Notes: generated from the letters alone by a model not told the origin. A stretch of 64,000 bases of DNA from an uncultured Paracoccaceae bacterium (GCA_947498415.1 CANMKB010000003.1:186001-250000), one strand, 5' to 3'. Counted from the stretch's first letter, positions 16,200-25,353 are shown. Numbers and translations: made by a program.

Positions 16200-18302
16200 A
16201 TGACCCAATCCTCTATCCGCACGGCCATTATTGGCGCAGGTTACATCGCTGATTGGCACGCCGAGGCCCTGAAAATGACTCCGGGCGCAGAGCTTGTGGC
16301 GGTGTGCGATTTGTCAAAATCATCGGCCAACGCCTTTGCGGGCGCCTATGGCATCAAGGCTTTCACTGATCTGCAGGAGATGATTGAGGCCAATGTATGT
16401 GATGCTGTTCACATTCTAACGCCGCCAGACAGCCATGCCAAAATCGCAGAAACCTGCTTGCGAGGAGGGCTGCATTGCTTTGTTGAAAAACCCGTAGCGC
16501 TCAGCCATGCGGAAACCCAAAAGATCACGCAAGTCGCTGATGAAGAGGGTAAAACCTTTGGCGCGGGTCACAACTTTATGGGCCTGCCCAGCTATGAACG
16601 CCTGAAGTCCGCCGTGACCGACGGGGCGCTGGGGCGTGTAACCTCTGCAGAGATCAACTGGCATTTTCCATTAGCACCGTTGCGTTCTGGCCCATTTGGA
16701 CTGTGGCTGTTGCGAGAGCCAAAGAACCTGCTGCTAGAGCTTGGGCCGCACCTGTTTGCCTTCGCGGTCGATCTCTTTGGTGATCTCGAAATTGAACACC
16801 TCAGTCTTGGCAAACCCATCGCCTTACCGGCTGATACCAACTCACGCCCGCAAAGCTGGCGCATTCTTGCGCGGGCAGGGGATGTAGATGTCACGCTTAA
16901 CCTTTCGATTGTCGAAACCATGGATGATCGGTCAGTGACCGTGCGTGGCTCGACAGCACAGGCGCGTCTGAATTACGCGCAAGATACGCTGATTGTCGAA
17001 CGTGAAAACGCCAGCGATATTGTGTTCAATCCGTTGCGCAAACAGTTTGCGATAGCCGGTCAAAACTTGCGCGAGGGTGTCGTGAATGCAGCTCGACAAG
17101 TCGCCTCGTTGAATCGGAAATCAGCCTATGGGCTTAGTTTTCAAGGTGCTTTTGCAGCCTTTTATGGGGCACTTAATCGCAATACGGCTTTGGATTCACG
17201 ATTTGACGGCGCATCCGCCGAAACAGTGATGAAAGCGATTGATGACACGATTGCCTTGATGCCTAAGCCAAAAGCACCGTTGAACAAACCGAAAGCCAAG
17301 CCGAAACCTTCGGTTCTGGTGATTGGTGGCACAGGCTTTATTGGTCGTGCGTTGACCCACGCGCTTGTGGCCCGCGGCAAAGATGTACGGGTTCTGAGCC
17401 GTGGCCGCTCTGGCCCCTTTGATGACATTGCAGATCGGGTTGAACTGTTTTCTGCACCGCTGTCTGATCCAGAGGCATTGGATCGCGCCATGGAGGGGAT
17501 TGAAGCGGTCTATCACCTAGGCAAATCCATGGACACCACATGGGAAGACTGCCTGAAAAACGATGTGGGCGTGACTGTCGGCATCGCCGAGGCCGCTCTT
17601 CGCGCAGGGGTCGATCGGTTTGTGTATACCGGCACCATTGCCTCATACGACATGAGCAACCCAGAGGTGACGATCACCGAAGATACGGGGTTTGGCGAGG
17701 ACATGAGCGACCGAAATCTCTATGCGCGGTCCAAAGCGAAATGCGAGCATGAGCTGGAAATGATGCATCATTCCAAAGGCTTGCCTTTGGTGATTGCACG
17801 CCCGGGAATTGTGGTTGGCGCAGGTGGCCCGCTGCAGCACTGGGGCATTGGCCGTTGGCACGGCGCCGGGGCTGTACGCATTTGGGGGCCGGGCACCAAC
17901 ATCTTGCCTTTTGTTCTGATTGATGATGTGGCTGAGGCTCTGGTGCGCATGATCGAGGAAGAAGCCGCTGTTGGCGAAAGCTTTAACCTGGTGGCAGATC
18001 CGATGATGTCAGCGCGGGACTACTTTGGCGCGATCCATTCTCAGCTTGGTGCGAAAATCGCGGTGTCTTCGGGCAATCTGACAGCCTTTTGGATGGCGGA
18101 TGCTGTGAAATACGGGTTGAAACGATACGCCTTGCGCCGTCACGGGGCCATTCGCCCCTCTTTGGCAGATTGGAAGTCACGGGCGCATTTCTCGCCGTTT
18201 GACAACCGACGCACCAAAGAATTGCTGGGGTGGAGCCCAGAAAGCAGCAAGGCTGATTTCATTCAAAAGGCCATTAAAGAAGCGAATTTGCTTGGTTTCT
18301 AA
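16200..18302 (+). CDS. Fusion protein: Gfo/Idh/MocA oxidoreductase + NAD-dependent epimerase/dehydratase (extended SDR)
   Basis: 700 residues with two complete Rossmann enzymes in one frame. Residues 1-350 form a Gfo/Idh/MocA oxidoreductase (AIIGAGYIADWHAEALK, HCFVEKPVA near 96-98, ELGPHLFAFAVDLFG). A Lys/Pro-rich linker (about 355-371) leads to an extended SDR from residue 372 (VLVIGGTGFIGRALTHALVA), with VYTGTIASYD and YARSKAKCE as the Ser/Tyr-Lys catalytic region and FVLIDDVAEALVRMI near the end. The pairing suggests two successive steps on one sugar, such as oxidation followed by epimerisation or reduction. No frameshift or stop separates the halves. Coupling of the two active sites is inferred. 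Confidence 0.9.
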   Translation: MTQSSIRTAIIGAGYIADWHAEALKMTPGAELVAVCDLSKSSANAFAGAYGIKAFTDLQEMIEANVCDAVHILTPPDSHAKIAETCLRGGLHCFVEKPVALSHAETQKITQVADEEGKTFGAGHNFMGLPSYERLKSAVTDGALGRVTSAEINWHFPLAPLRSGPFGLWLLREPKNLLLELGPHLFAFAVDLFGDLEIEHLSLGKPIALPADTNSRPQSWRILARAGDVDVTLNLSIVETMDDRSVTVRGSTAQARLNYAQDTLIVERENASDIVFNPLRKQFAIAGQNLREGVVNAARQVASLNRKSAYGLSFQGAFAAFYGALNRNTALDSRFDGASAETVMKAIDDTIALMPKPKAPLNKPKAKPKPSVLVIGGTGFIGRALTHALVARGKDVRVLSRGRSGPFDDIADRVELFSAPLSDPEALDRAMEGIEAVYHLGKSMDTTWEDCLKNDVGVTVGIAEAALRAGVDRFVYTGTIASYDMSNPEVTITEDTGFGEDMSDRNLYARSKAKCEHELEMMHHSKGLPLVIARPGIVVGAGGPLQHWGIGRWHGAGAVRIWGPGTNILPFVLIDDVAEALVRMIEEEAAVGESFNLVADPMMSARDYFGAIHSQLGAKIAVSSGNLTAFWMADAVKYGLKRYALRRHGAIRPSLADWKSRAHFSPFDNRRTKELLGWSPESSKADFIQKAIKEANLLGF

Positions 18303-18378
18303 GATTTTGCCATAATTTCTACCCATTCCACGCGTATCAAGATTGAAACGCTTAGGCGGACAGACACAGGACCCTCGT

Positions 18379-19134
18379 ATGAGCAACGACGCACTTTCCG
18401 GCCCGATCAGTGGCGACGTGTACATGCCCTTCGGCGACGAAGCGCAGATCCTTTGGGATGAGATGCACGCAATCCAACTGGACGAGGCGCATCTGCTGCG
18501 CAATCGGATTATCACCAAGTCCAAAAAGGACCCGGTGCATAAGAAGTTCGATATGCTGCGCACCCGTCTGTTGCTGGCCATGCGCGAGCACGGCTGGTCA
18601 CGTATCGCCGTGACCTCCCCAACAGAGGGCTGTGGGTCTAGCTTTGTGGCGGCCAATCTGGCGCTATCAGTTGCACGTATGGAAAGCGTGCGCACGGTGC
18701 TGTTTGATATGCATTTCACCCAACCCAGCCTTGCTGGATTGTTGGGTGTCAGCAACCCGGGTCGTCTGAGCGATTACCTGATGGGGCATATCGCCCCCGA
18801 AGAATATCTGATCCGCGCAGGCAATGGCCTGGCGCTTGGTCTGAACGACACCAAAGTTGGCAACTCCTCTGAACTCATTCAGCAAATGATGACCACAGAT
18901 GTTTTGTCTGAAATGCAGGATTTGCTCTGCCCGGACATGGTGATCTTTGACCTGCCAGCGGTGCTCGACAGTGATGATGTGCTTGGCTTTTTGCCAAACG
19001 TCGACGGAGTGCTGCTTGTCGTAGGCGGCGGGCAATCGCTTCCCGAAGAAGTAATGCGGGCGGAACAAGCCCTTGGCGGGCGGACCCAACTTTTGGGTGT
19101 CGTGCTGAACAAAGCCGAAGGACTTTTCTGGTAA
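18379..19134 (+). CDS. CpsD/CapB-like exopolysaccharide tyrosine kinase relative with degenerate nucleotide-binding motifs
   Basis: 251 residues resembling the cytoplasmic kinase domain of bacterial tyrosine kinases that work with Wzz proteins: KKFDMLRTRLLLAM, IAVTSPTEGCGSSFVAANLALSVAR, VLFDMHFTQPSLAGLLG, MVIFDLPAVLDSDDVLGFLP and LLGVVLNKAEG. The Walker A site reads GCGSS where a lysine (GxGKS/T) is expected, and Walker A' reads D-M-H instead of D-x-D. There is no tyrosine-rich tail. ATP hydrolysis or phosphorylation is therefore doubtful, and it may be a structural partner of the chain-length protein encoded at 2707. ATG at 18379 is chosen over 18343. The gene follows the fusion oxidoreductase after 76 nt. 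Confidence 0.85.
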   Translation: MSNDALSGPISGDVYMPFGDEAQILWDEMHAIQLDEAHLLRNRIITKSKKDPVHKKFDMLRTRLLLAMREHGWSRIAVTSPTEGCGSSFVAANLALSVARMESVRTVLFDMHFTQPSLAGLLGVSNPGRLSDYLMGHIAPEEYLIRAGNGLALGLNDTKVGNSSELIQQMMTTDVLSEMQDLLCPDMVIFDLPAVLDSDDVLGFLPNVDGVLLVVGGGQSLPEEVMRAEQALGGRTQLLGVVLNKAEGLFW

Positions 19135-19250
19135 TTGCGATAGATGCAACCAAATGAATAGAGCCAAACTGCGCCTGTCTAATCGCGCTGAAACTCTTCA
19201 GTGGACCAAGATACTTCGGGTTACAGAGGTTTAAAGTTTCTTAAAATCCC

Positions 19251-19277
19251 ATGTAAGTCAGCTATGATAGCTTACAT
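19251..19277. promoter_or_regulatory. Nested inverted repeat upstream of the glycosidase gene
   Basis: Outer arms ATGTAAG and CTTACAT flank a perfect inner palindrome AGCTATGATAGCT (19260-19272). The left arm has four extra bases. The dyad is about 50 nt upstream of the glycosidase start, so it may be an operator or a 5' leader hairpin. Confidence 0.45.
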
Positions 19278-19327
19278 AATATTAAGCAGATTGTTTCACC
19301 TTTAGCGACAATGCTAGGGGGTGAAGC

Positions 19328-20998
19328 ATGCCTGATATGGTCGCTATCAGTGCCGAACAGCATACGATGCATGAGGGGTTGTTTGGCGGGAACATTCTGA
19401 CCCATCGGGATCGTATCGGGGAAGACGGCACATATGATCAGCTCGCTGATGAGCTGGGAATTACCTGTGTTCGGTATCCTGGGGGATCTGTCACAGAATA
19501 CTATTTCGATATCTCTGATCCTGACCGGACAAGTGGGGTTCATCCGCGTACAGGTGAAGAACATACACTTATTCCGTTCTCAAGCTTCCTGTCGTGGGCA
19601 GCTGAGGAAGAAATTCCGGTCACGGTTGTAATTCCGACCAGGGGCTTGTTTTCTGAAGAGGCTGATGAAAACGGCGACAGGTTTCCTGAATTTGATGAAG
19701 CCGTTCTCCGTCAATTCATAAAAGATACCGTTACCGGTGAATATGGTACAGCTAAGATCGAAGCGTTCGAAATCGGAAACGAATATTGGGGCAGCGGCGA
19801 GATGTCGTCTGTCGAGTACGGTCGACTATCAAGCGAAATGGCAGTGGTTATTGACGATGAGCTCAATAGTCTCGGCTTTGACGATATCCACACTGTTTCC
19901 CAAGTGGGCGCAAACCATGGATCTGCCGATCTGAGCCTTGAATATGATAATCTTGAAACAGGGGAAGAGCAGCTTCAGGCCATCGCGCTCGACTATGGCT
20001 TATTGTTGAATTCAGAAGACCACCTTTACAATAGTGGAAGTGTGAACTGGACCAAAATTGCCAATGAACTTGTAATGAAGGAGTTCGATACGCCAGAAGA
20101 GCGAGACGCGCTGGATGCAATTGCCGCTCACGTCTATTCTAAAGCACCTGTAATTCCGAGCAGCCGGTCTTTTGTGCTTAATTCAATCGAGCAAACTTGG
20201 CTGCAGGAAAATCCAGATCTAGAAATTTACGTAACTGAATGGAACCAGAAGGCAAATACCAGCGCCTTTGACCGGGATGAAGATTACGGTCTAAGGCAAG
20301 CTGCAGAAATGTTGTACATCGTTGATGAGATGTCTGACCGTGGTGTCGACGTGGCGCATGTTTGGCCGCTGCAGCAAAGTGCAAAGAGTGCTCTAAGCTT
20401 TGGTAAGGAATTTGATGAGCTTTCGCCAGCGGGCGAGATGTTCAAAATGATGGGTGGCAATCTTCCCGGGAAACAGCAAATTGACCTAGCTACCAATGGT
20501 TCAAATGGCGAAACGTCGTCCGACATATTAAGCTTCTATGGAGAGGATGATCTGGTTGTCTATGTGATGTCTCGCAGCGAGGAAGTCACAATGGAAGACA
20601 TTGGCATGAATGCTATTGTCGAAAACTATGATCAACTTGAGATCACAAGGCTGGGTGTGGATGCTGGCCAATCTCCTGGTAGCAATCAGAGCCAAGCAGA
20701 CGTGGAGATATTGGATCCGAATGACTATTTTGTAGATGGCACAATACAAGCTGATCTAGACTCTTTTGAGATCATGCAGCTGGTGTTTTCGGATGTTAAG
20801 TTAACACCTGAAGTAGAAGCGCTTGTCGCCGGTTCCGTAACTGGCCCAGACCCGATCTTACCTCCAATCGATCCGATTGACCCAATTGACCCAATTGATC
20901 CGGAAGAAGGGGAAAACGATGATGGTTTGGGCTTGGCGATCGAAGCAATATTCGCCGCAGCTATCGTTCCGCTTTTCTTTCTTCTTATGGCTGCTTGA
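19328..20998 (+). CDS. Clan GH-A-like glycosidase with C-terminal PID repeats and membrane segment
   Basis: 556 residues. The N-terminal 380 residues look like a GH39/GH51-type (beta/alpha)8 glycosidase: VRYPGGSVTEYYFD, an Asn-Glu pair in FEIGNEYWG (E152, likely acid/base) and TEW in IYVTEWNQ (E304, likely nucleophile). A beta-type domain follows, then a short PIDPIDPIDP linker (about 513-525), an acidic stretch and a hydrophobic C-terminus ending FFLLMAA. There is no N-terminal signal peptide, and a stop codon two codons upstream excludes a longer form. AGGGGG precedes the ATG. It probably trims or matures the local polysaccharide. Third codon positions look richer in A/T than the neighbours, which may mean transfer. 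Confidence 0.75.
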   Translation: MPDMVAISAEQHTMHEGLFGGNILTHRDRIGEDGTYDQLADELGITCVRYPGGSVTEYYFDISDPDRTSGVHPRTGEEHTLIPFSSFLSWAAEEEIPVTVVIPTRGLFSEEADENGDRFPEFDEAVLRQFIKDTVTGEYGTAKIEAFEIGNEYWGSGEMSSVEYGRLSSEMAVVIDDELNSLGFDDIHTVSQVGANHGSADLSLEYDNLETGEEQLQAIALDYGLLLNSEDHLYNSGSVNWTKIANELVMKEFDTPEERDALDAIAAHVYSKAPVIPSSRSFVLNSIEQTWLQENPDLEIYVTEWNQKANTSAFDRDEDYGLRQAAEMLYIVDEMSDRGVDVAHVWPLQQSAKSALSFGKEFDELSPAGEMFKMMGGNLPGKQQIDLATNGSNGETSSDILSFYGEDDLVVYVMSRSEEVTMEDIGMNAIVENYDQLEITRLGVDAGQSPGSNQSQADVEILDPNDYFVDGTIQADLDSFEIMQLVFSDVKLTPEVEALVAGSVTGPDPILPPIDPIDPIDPIDPEEGENDDGLGLAIEAIFAAAIVPLFFLLMAA

Positions 20999-21201
20999 AT
21001 TGAGCCGTTCACGGTATGATTCTGTTCGCAGGGGCCTGACGTTCAAAGATTGGGTTTGGCGACCACAATGCTGATTTCGAAGGCTAGAGTGAGTAAGCGA
21101 ATGCGGGGTTCTCGGCCATTTCGGCGCCGTCTTCACTGTCTCGAAGAATACGTTTTAGCCACGGTCCACTTAGTTTGCGAAAATCACATCAAAATGTGAA
21201 A

Positions 21202-21288
21202 TGGTGCGGTCGAGAAGACTCGAACTTCCACGGGAGTTACCCCACAGCGACCTCAACGCTGCGCGTCTACCAATTCCGCCACGACCGC
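21202..21288 (-). tRNA. tRNA-Leu (GAG anticodon)
   Basis: 87 nt including an encoded CCA. Acceptor stem GCGGTCG pairs with CGACCGC. The D-arm has GGTAGACGC. The anticodon loop TTGAGGT gives GAG. A long variable arm, typical of leucine tRNA, lies before the T-arm GTTCGAGTC. The tRNA marks the end of the polysaccharide locus. Confidence 0.96.
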
Positions 21289-21483
21289 ACATGACTTGGT
21301 GAAGGGGTCTATAACGAGTCGTAAAACAGATGTGAAGGGCAAATTGACGGTCGCCTCAAAAAACCAAACACTGCGCTGGTTGCAAAGCTATCGAACGGCG
21401 GCTTCCATATTTTAAGTCGTTGTTTTTATGTATAGGTTTCACACAGGTTCTGGATTGGCAGACCGGGGGATGGCCCAATTTTC

Positions 21484-21999
21484 TCAGCCTACGACACGGT
21501 TAAAAATGGATTGCAAAGGGCGATCTTCGCGATGCCACAACCGCCACAGAACGATTACCGACAGGATTACAGCTGATGCCCATAGGGCCGGCCAACCATT
21601 GTTGTCAAAGAAGGCGCGGGTGAAGAGGCGATCTGGCAGGAAATTCAGCACCATCGGTACGCCCAGCCCAAAGGTGGCCAAATTGCGTAGCCCTGTTTTG
21701 TGGCGTTTGACATCGCGGCGAATGGCGGCGCGGATGGTTGAATACAGAGACCACAAGGTAAGAACCGCCAAACCATGCAGCGGGCTAAACGGGCCAATCC
21801 ATCCGAAACTGGAAATTGCAAAAGACGACAGCGCAGTGCCCGCCATGGCAGCGGCCCAGCTGTATCCCATGATCTTGTGAAGCCGGTCGCGTTTGCGGCG
21901 CCACATCACCACAGGGATCATCCCGATGGCGGCCAATGCGAACACCACATGAATTTGTACGGCAAGGCCGGCCTGGGCGAGGGTGGTGAGGCTGTCCAT
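21484..21999 (-). CDS. DUF2306 family membrane protein
   Basis: 171 residues with about four or five hydrophobic helices (VQIHVVFALAAIGMIPVV, WAAAMAGTALSSFAI, LHGLAVLTLWSLY, ALWASAVILSVIVLW). Histidines sit in the helix ends (IHVVF, RLHKIMGY, PLHGLA), as in the DUF2306/COG5395 family, whose function is not known. GGAGA lies upstream of the start. The gene is divergent from a membrane-anchored LytTR regulator with 107 nt between them, so the regulator may act on it, by analogy with other adjacent pairs. Confidence 0.75.
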   Translation of the reverse strand: MDSLTTLAQAGLAVQIHVVFALAAIGMIPVVMWRRKRDRLHKIMGYSWAAAMAGTALSSFAISSFGWIGPFSPLHGLAVLTLWSLYSTIRAAIRRDVKRHKTGLRNLATFGLGVPMVLNFLPDRLFTRAFFDNNGWPALWASAVILSVIVLWRLWHREDRPLQSIFNRVVG

Positions 22000-22106
22000 T
22001 GGTTTGTCTCCGGTCTAGATTAAGGTGTTCAAAATTTCGTTGAAAAACATCTGAACCACTGGCAGACCGGTCTCTAGCGTCTTGTCGTGAATGATCGGAG
22101 AACTAC

Positions 22107-22895
22107 GTGAAAGACACGCCCCTGCAACTTGCGAAGCGCGAAGTGCAACAGAATTTCACCAATAAAACCAATTGGATCGGTTTGTTGGCGATTGGCGTGG
22201 TTCTTGGTTTGTCTGGCCCGTTTGAAACCTCTGAGGTTCTGCAAACGGTCCCGCGCGTCATCTATTGGACGGCGCTTTGCAGTTTGTTCTATTTCCTTGG
22301 CAGCTTTGTCGCGACCTTTGTGAACGGCATCTTGTCACGGGGCGGCCTGACTGAGTGGCCCGCCACCATTGGGGCGGGGCTTACGGCAGGGCTAACGATC
22401 TTTGCAGCGTTGATGTTGATCAATATTACCATTTTTGATCTGCGAGCAGAGGCCATTGGAAATATTCTAGGGCTTGGTGTGAATGTGGTTTTGATCTCTA
22501 CCATCATCACCTGCGCCATCGTTTACCTGAAACGACACTTGGCTGGGGCACCGGCTGAGACCACAGCCGTGCCGCAGCCCGCTGCTATTCTGCGCCGGTT
22601 GCAGCTTGAAAATCGCGGGCCACTGATTTCACTTTCTGTGAGTGATCACTATGTGCAGGTGACCACCACCAAGGGGCAAGAGCTGTTGCTGCTGCGTTTA
22701 TCCGACGCCATGGATGAAGTGGGGGATACCCCAGGCCTTCAGGTCCACCGCAGTCATTGGGTCGCGCTTGATCAAATCGCCGCAGCCCGGCGCGATGGGG
22801 CAAAGGCCATTATAACAATGAACGACGGGCGTGACATTCCCGCCAGCCGCACATATGTCCCTGCATTGAAGGAGGCGGGCATTTTGCCCGCATGA
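22107..22895 (+). CDS. Membrane-anchored LytTR-type transcriptional regulator
   Basis: 262 residues. Four hydrophobic helices lie in the first 145 residues ([71 protein letters not shown]). The C-terminal part, residues about 165-262, is a LytTR DNA-binding domain ([52 protein letters not shown]). It has no response-regulator receiver domain, so its signal is probably sensed through the membrane region. The start is a GTG preceded by CGGAG. The end overlaps lipB by 4 nt. Confidence 0.88.
   Translation: MKDTPLQLAKREVQQNFTNKTNWIGLLAIGVVLGLSGPFETSEVLQTVPRVIYWTALCSLFYFLGSFVATFVNGILSRGGLTEWPATIGAGLTAGLTIFAALMLINITIFDLRAEAIGNILGLGVNVVLISTIITCAIVYLKRHLAGAPAETTAVPQPAAILRRLQLENRGPLISLSVSDHYVQVTTTKGQELLLLRLSDAMDEVGDTPGLQVHRSHWVALDQIAAARRDGAKAIITMNDGRDIPASRTYVPALKEAGILPA
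22869..22894 (+). promoter_or_regulatory. Shine-Dalgarno, hairpin and start-codon arrangement of lipB
   Basis: A strong AAGGAGG (22869-22875) stands 16 nt before the ATG at 22892, too far for normal initiation. The gap is filled by a perfect 6-bp hairpin, GCGGGC ATTTT GCCCGC (22875-22891), which would bring the two sites together if folded. All of it lies within the last codons of the upstream LytTR gene. Confidence 0.5.
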
Positions 22896-23551
22896 TGCAA
22901 ATGGTTGAATGGATTAACACGCCCGGTCTGACCGATTACGAAGATGCGGTCGCCTTTATGGAGCAGCGTGCTGCGGATATACATGCCGGAACTGCTGATG
23001 AATGCATTTGGCTGGTAGAGCATCCGCCACTTTATACCGCTGGAACCTCGGCCAAGATCGAAGACCTGACCGATCCAGATCGCTTTCCGGTCTATGACAG
23101 CAAACGCGGCGGGCAATATACCTATCACGGACCGGGGCAGCGAGTGGCCTATGTGATGCTGGATGTGGCTAAGCGCGGCAAAGATGTGCGCGGCTTTGTG
23201 CATCAGCTTGAAACTTGGGTGATCGACACGCTGGATCAGTTCAACATCAAGGGAGAGATCCGAGAGGGTCGCGTTGGGGTTTGGGTTGCGCGGGACGACA
23301 AGCCGCTGACAATCACAGGTGCCAAAGCCGAAGATAAGATCGCTGCGATTGGTATTCGATTGCGTAAATGGGTCAGCTTTCACGGCGTTTCAATCAACGT
23401 TGAGCCAGAGCTGGATCACTTTACGGGGATCGTGCCCTGTGGGATCACAGAGCACGGTGTCACGTCTTTGGTTGACCTGGGCCTTCCGGTCGTCATGGAC
23501 GATCTGGATGTGGCCCTAAAGGTCTCTTTTGATAAGGTATTTAACGCTTAA
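22892..23551 (+). CDS. lipB: Octanoyltransferase LipB
   Basis: 219 residues. It transfers octanoyl from acyl carrier protein to the lipoyl domains of 2-oxoacid dehydrogenases and the glycine cleavage H protein, the first step of endogenous lipoate synthesis. Family motifs are [20 protein letters not shown], the [20 protein letters not shown] segment (catalytic Lys region), [20 protein letters not shown] and PCGIT with the catalytic cysteine. Three ATG codons (22892, 22895, 22901) are possible; the first overlaps the upstream stop. The stop codon shares TTAA (23548-23551) with the convergent choline-sulfatase gene. Confidence 0.95.
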   Translation: MMQMVEWINTPGLTDYEDAVAFMEQRAADIHAGTADECIWLVEHPPLYTAGTSAKIEDLTDPDRFPVYDSKRGGQYTYHGPGQRVAYVMLDVAKRGKDVRGFVHQLETWVIDTLDQFNIKGEIREGRVGVWVARDDKPLTITGAKAEDKIAAIGIRLRKWVSFHGVSINVEPELDHFTGIVPCGITEHGVTSLVDLGLPVVMDDLDVALKVSFDKVFNA

Positions 23552-25080
23552 TCCGCTTTTTCTGGCGGGAAGCGATACCGAGCATTGGCTTCGGCCCAAT
23601 CCAAATGGTTGCGCACATATTGCTGGCTTGCATCAGACGGTGGGTTGTAGTCCCAGTGATCGTCTGTTGTGCCATCGGTCAAATGCAACAACGCCAAACG
23701 GGACCGCTGTGTTTTCATGATGTCCTCACGAAGCGCAGTTGGGTTCCAACGTTCTGCAATCTCTGCGGCAAACTTTGCAGCAATCTCGGCATGGGCCGGG
23801 TCTTCAGCCAAGTTCACTTTCTCAAGCGGATCATTAGCGACGTCAAACAGCTGAGGTGGATCGAAATCGCAGTGGATGTACTTAAATGCGCCGCGGCGGA
23901 TCATAAAGATCGGGGCCGGGGTCATTTCAGCACAATATTCGGCGATGGCCTCATCGATTGGGTCATCTTCACCACGCGCCAAAGGCATCAAGCTGCGGCC
24001 ATCAATTGGATCAGCCAGCATCTCTGTGGTGCCACCGCCAATTTCTAGGAAGGTTGGCAGAAGATCGACCAAAGAACAGGCGTTGGATGCAGCACCCGGC
24101 TTAATGCCTGGGCCTGCCATGATCAAAGGCACACGCACGGATTGTTCAAAGAAGGTCATCTTGAACCACAAGCCTCGTTCACCCAGCATGTCGCCGTGGT
24201 CTGCCGTGATGACAAAGATCGTGTTGTCGATTTCGCCCATCTCTTCGATGGTCTTCACCAACTCGCCAACTTTGCTGTCAAAGTACGTGACGTTCGCCAA
24301 ATAGGCACGGCGAGCCGCGCGAATTTCGTCATCTGTTAAGGTTTTATAGCTGGCCTCGGTGGCATCCATCACGCGGCGTGCGTGTGGATCAAGCTCTTCG
24401 AGTGGTGGCACATAGGCTGGCATCTCGATGTCAGCGTCTTCGTACATGTCCCAGTATTCCGGCTTGGCCACATAGGGGTCATGCGGGTGGATAAAGCTTG
24501 CAACCAAGGCAAAAGGTGTTTCGCTGCCCGCGCCACGATCCCGACCGCGATCAATCAACCAACGACGTGCGGCAAAGCCCACTTCGTCGTCGTAATCGGT
24601 TTGGTAGGTGGCCACAGCCACGCCGCTTTCCTGAACGGTTTCCATGTTGTGGTACCACTTATCAATCCGCTCTGCGTGGCGATCCCAGTTTGGGGTCCAG
24701 GCAAAGTCAGCAGGATAGATGTCTGTGGTCACGCGGTCTTGGAAGCCGTGTTTCTGATCTGGGCCCACAAAGTGCATCTTACCGGATAGGCCAGTGTGGT
24801 AGCCCAGTGATTTCAGGTAGTGTGCAAAGGTCGGAACGCTGGCACGGAATTCACTGGCATTGTCATAGCCTGCGATGCGGCTGATCTGTTGACCCGACAT
24901 GAATGACATGCGCGATGGCGCACAAAGCGGCGAATTACAGTACGCAGAGTCAAAGCGTGTGCCGCGTGCTGCCAAGGCATCCATATGCGGGGTGATTGCG
25001 GTTTTGTGGCCATAGGCGCCGATGAAATGGGGCGCAAGCTGATCAGCCATGATCAGCACAATATTGGGTTGTTTGGACAT
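23548..25080 (-). CDS. betC: Choline-sulfatase
   Basis: 510 residues. It hydrolyses choline-O-sulfate to choline and sulfate, feeding glycine betaine synthesis or catabolism. The sulfatase signature CAPSR (formylglycine cysteine, C-x-P-x-R) is in [15 protein letters not shown] near residue 55. Metal-binding residues are in IMADQLAP and [18 protein letters not shown]. The C-terminal region ([20 protein letters not shown] and [17 protein letters not shown]) matches the extra domain of choline-sulfatases. The ATG at 25080 ([11 protein letters not shown]) has GGAGAC upstream. No betI, betA or betB lies beside it. Nearby genes handle other methylated amines. Confidence 0.93.
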   Translation of the reverse strand: MSKQPNIVLIMADQLAPHFIGAYGHKTAITPHMDALAARGTRFDSAYCNSPLCAPSRMSFMSGQQISRIAGYDNASEFRASVPTFAHYLKSLGYHTGLSGKMHFVGPDQKHGFQDRVTTDIYPADFAWTPNWDRHAERIDKWYHNMETVQESGVAVATYQTDYDDEVGFAARRWLIDRGRDRGAGSETPFALVASFIHPHDPYVAKPEYWDMYEDADIEMPAYVPPLEELDPHARRVMDATEASYKTLTDDEIRAARRAYLANVTYFDSKVGELVKTIEEMGEIDNTIFVITADHGDMLGERGLWFKMTFFEQSVRVPLIMAGPGIKPGAASNACSLVDLLPTFLEIGGGTTEMLADPIDGRSLMPLARGEDDPIDEAIAEYCAEMTPAPIFMIRRGAFKYIHCDFDPPQLFDVANDPLEKVNLAEDPAHAEIAAKFAAEIAERWNPTALREDIMKTQRSRLALLHLTDGTTDDHWDYNPPSDASQQYVRNHLDWAEANARYRFPPEKAD

Positions 25081-25111
25081 AAAAGTCTCCGGTTTGAAAT
25101 GCGTCAAAAGG

Positions 25112-25123
25112 TGAAACGTTTCA
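25112..25123. promoter_or_regulatory. Candidate LacI-type operator TGAAACGTTTCA
   Basis: A perfect 12-bp palindrome with a central CG, the usual form of LacI/PurR-family operators, 31 nt upstream of the betC start codon. Half-site TGAAAC also occurs in the paired sites in front of tdm at 32602, where the halves are two bases further apart. Confidence 0.5.
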
Positions 25124-25353
25124 AACAGGTGCCGGCGGCGGCTGCCAATTCATCGCTTTGCGATGAAGGGGGGGGAGCTGGCGATAATTCATTCGCAATG
25201 TTTATCATAAAACGTTGCATGTCCCAGCGTAAATTCGCCAAATTTTGGGGCTTCTGCGGTGCACGGTCGCACTGCGTTGAATTGCGCGTTGCAGATCACA
25301 TCTGAATAGCAGAGATTGCGGAACAACGCGCATGACACTTGAAGAGGTATATT

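Noticed and set aside
20862..20915. PID-coding repeat as a DNA-level tandem repeat or phase-variation tract
   Set aside because: Only about four imperfect units with varied codons; this is a protein linker, not a slippage tract.
21202..21288. tRNA-Leu(GAG) as an attachment site of an integrated element
   Set aside because: No integrase gene and no second copy of the tRNA 3' end could be found in the window.
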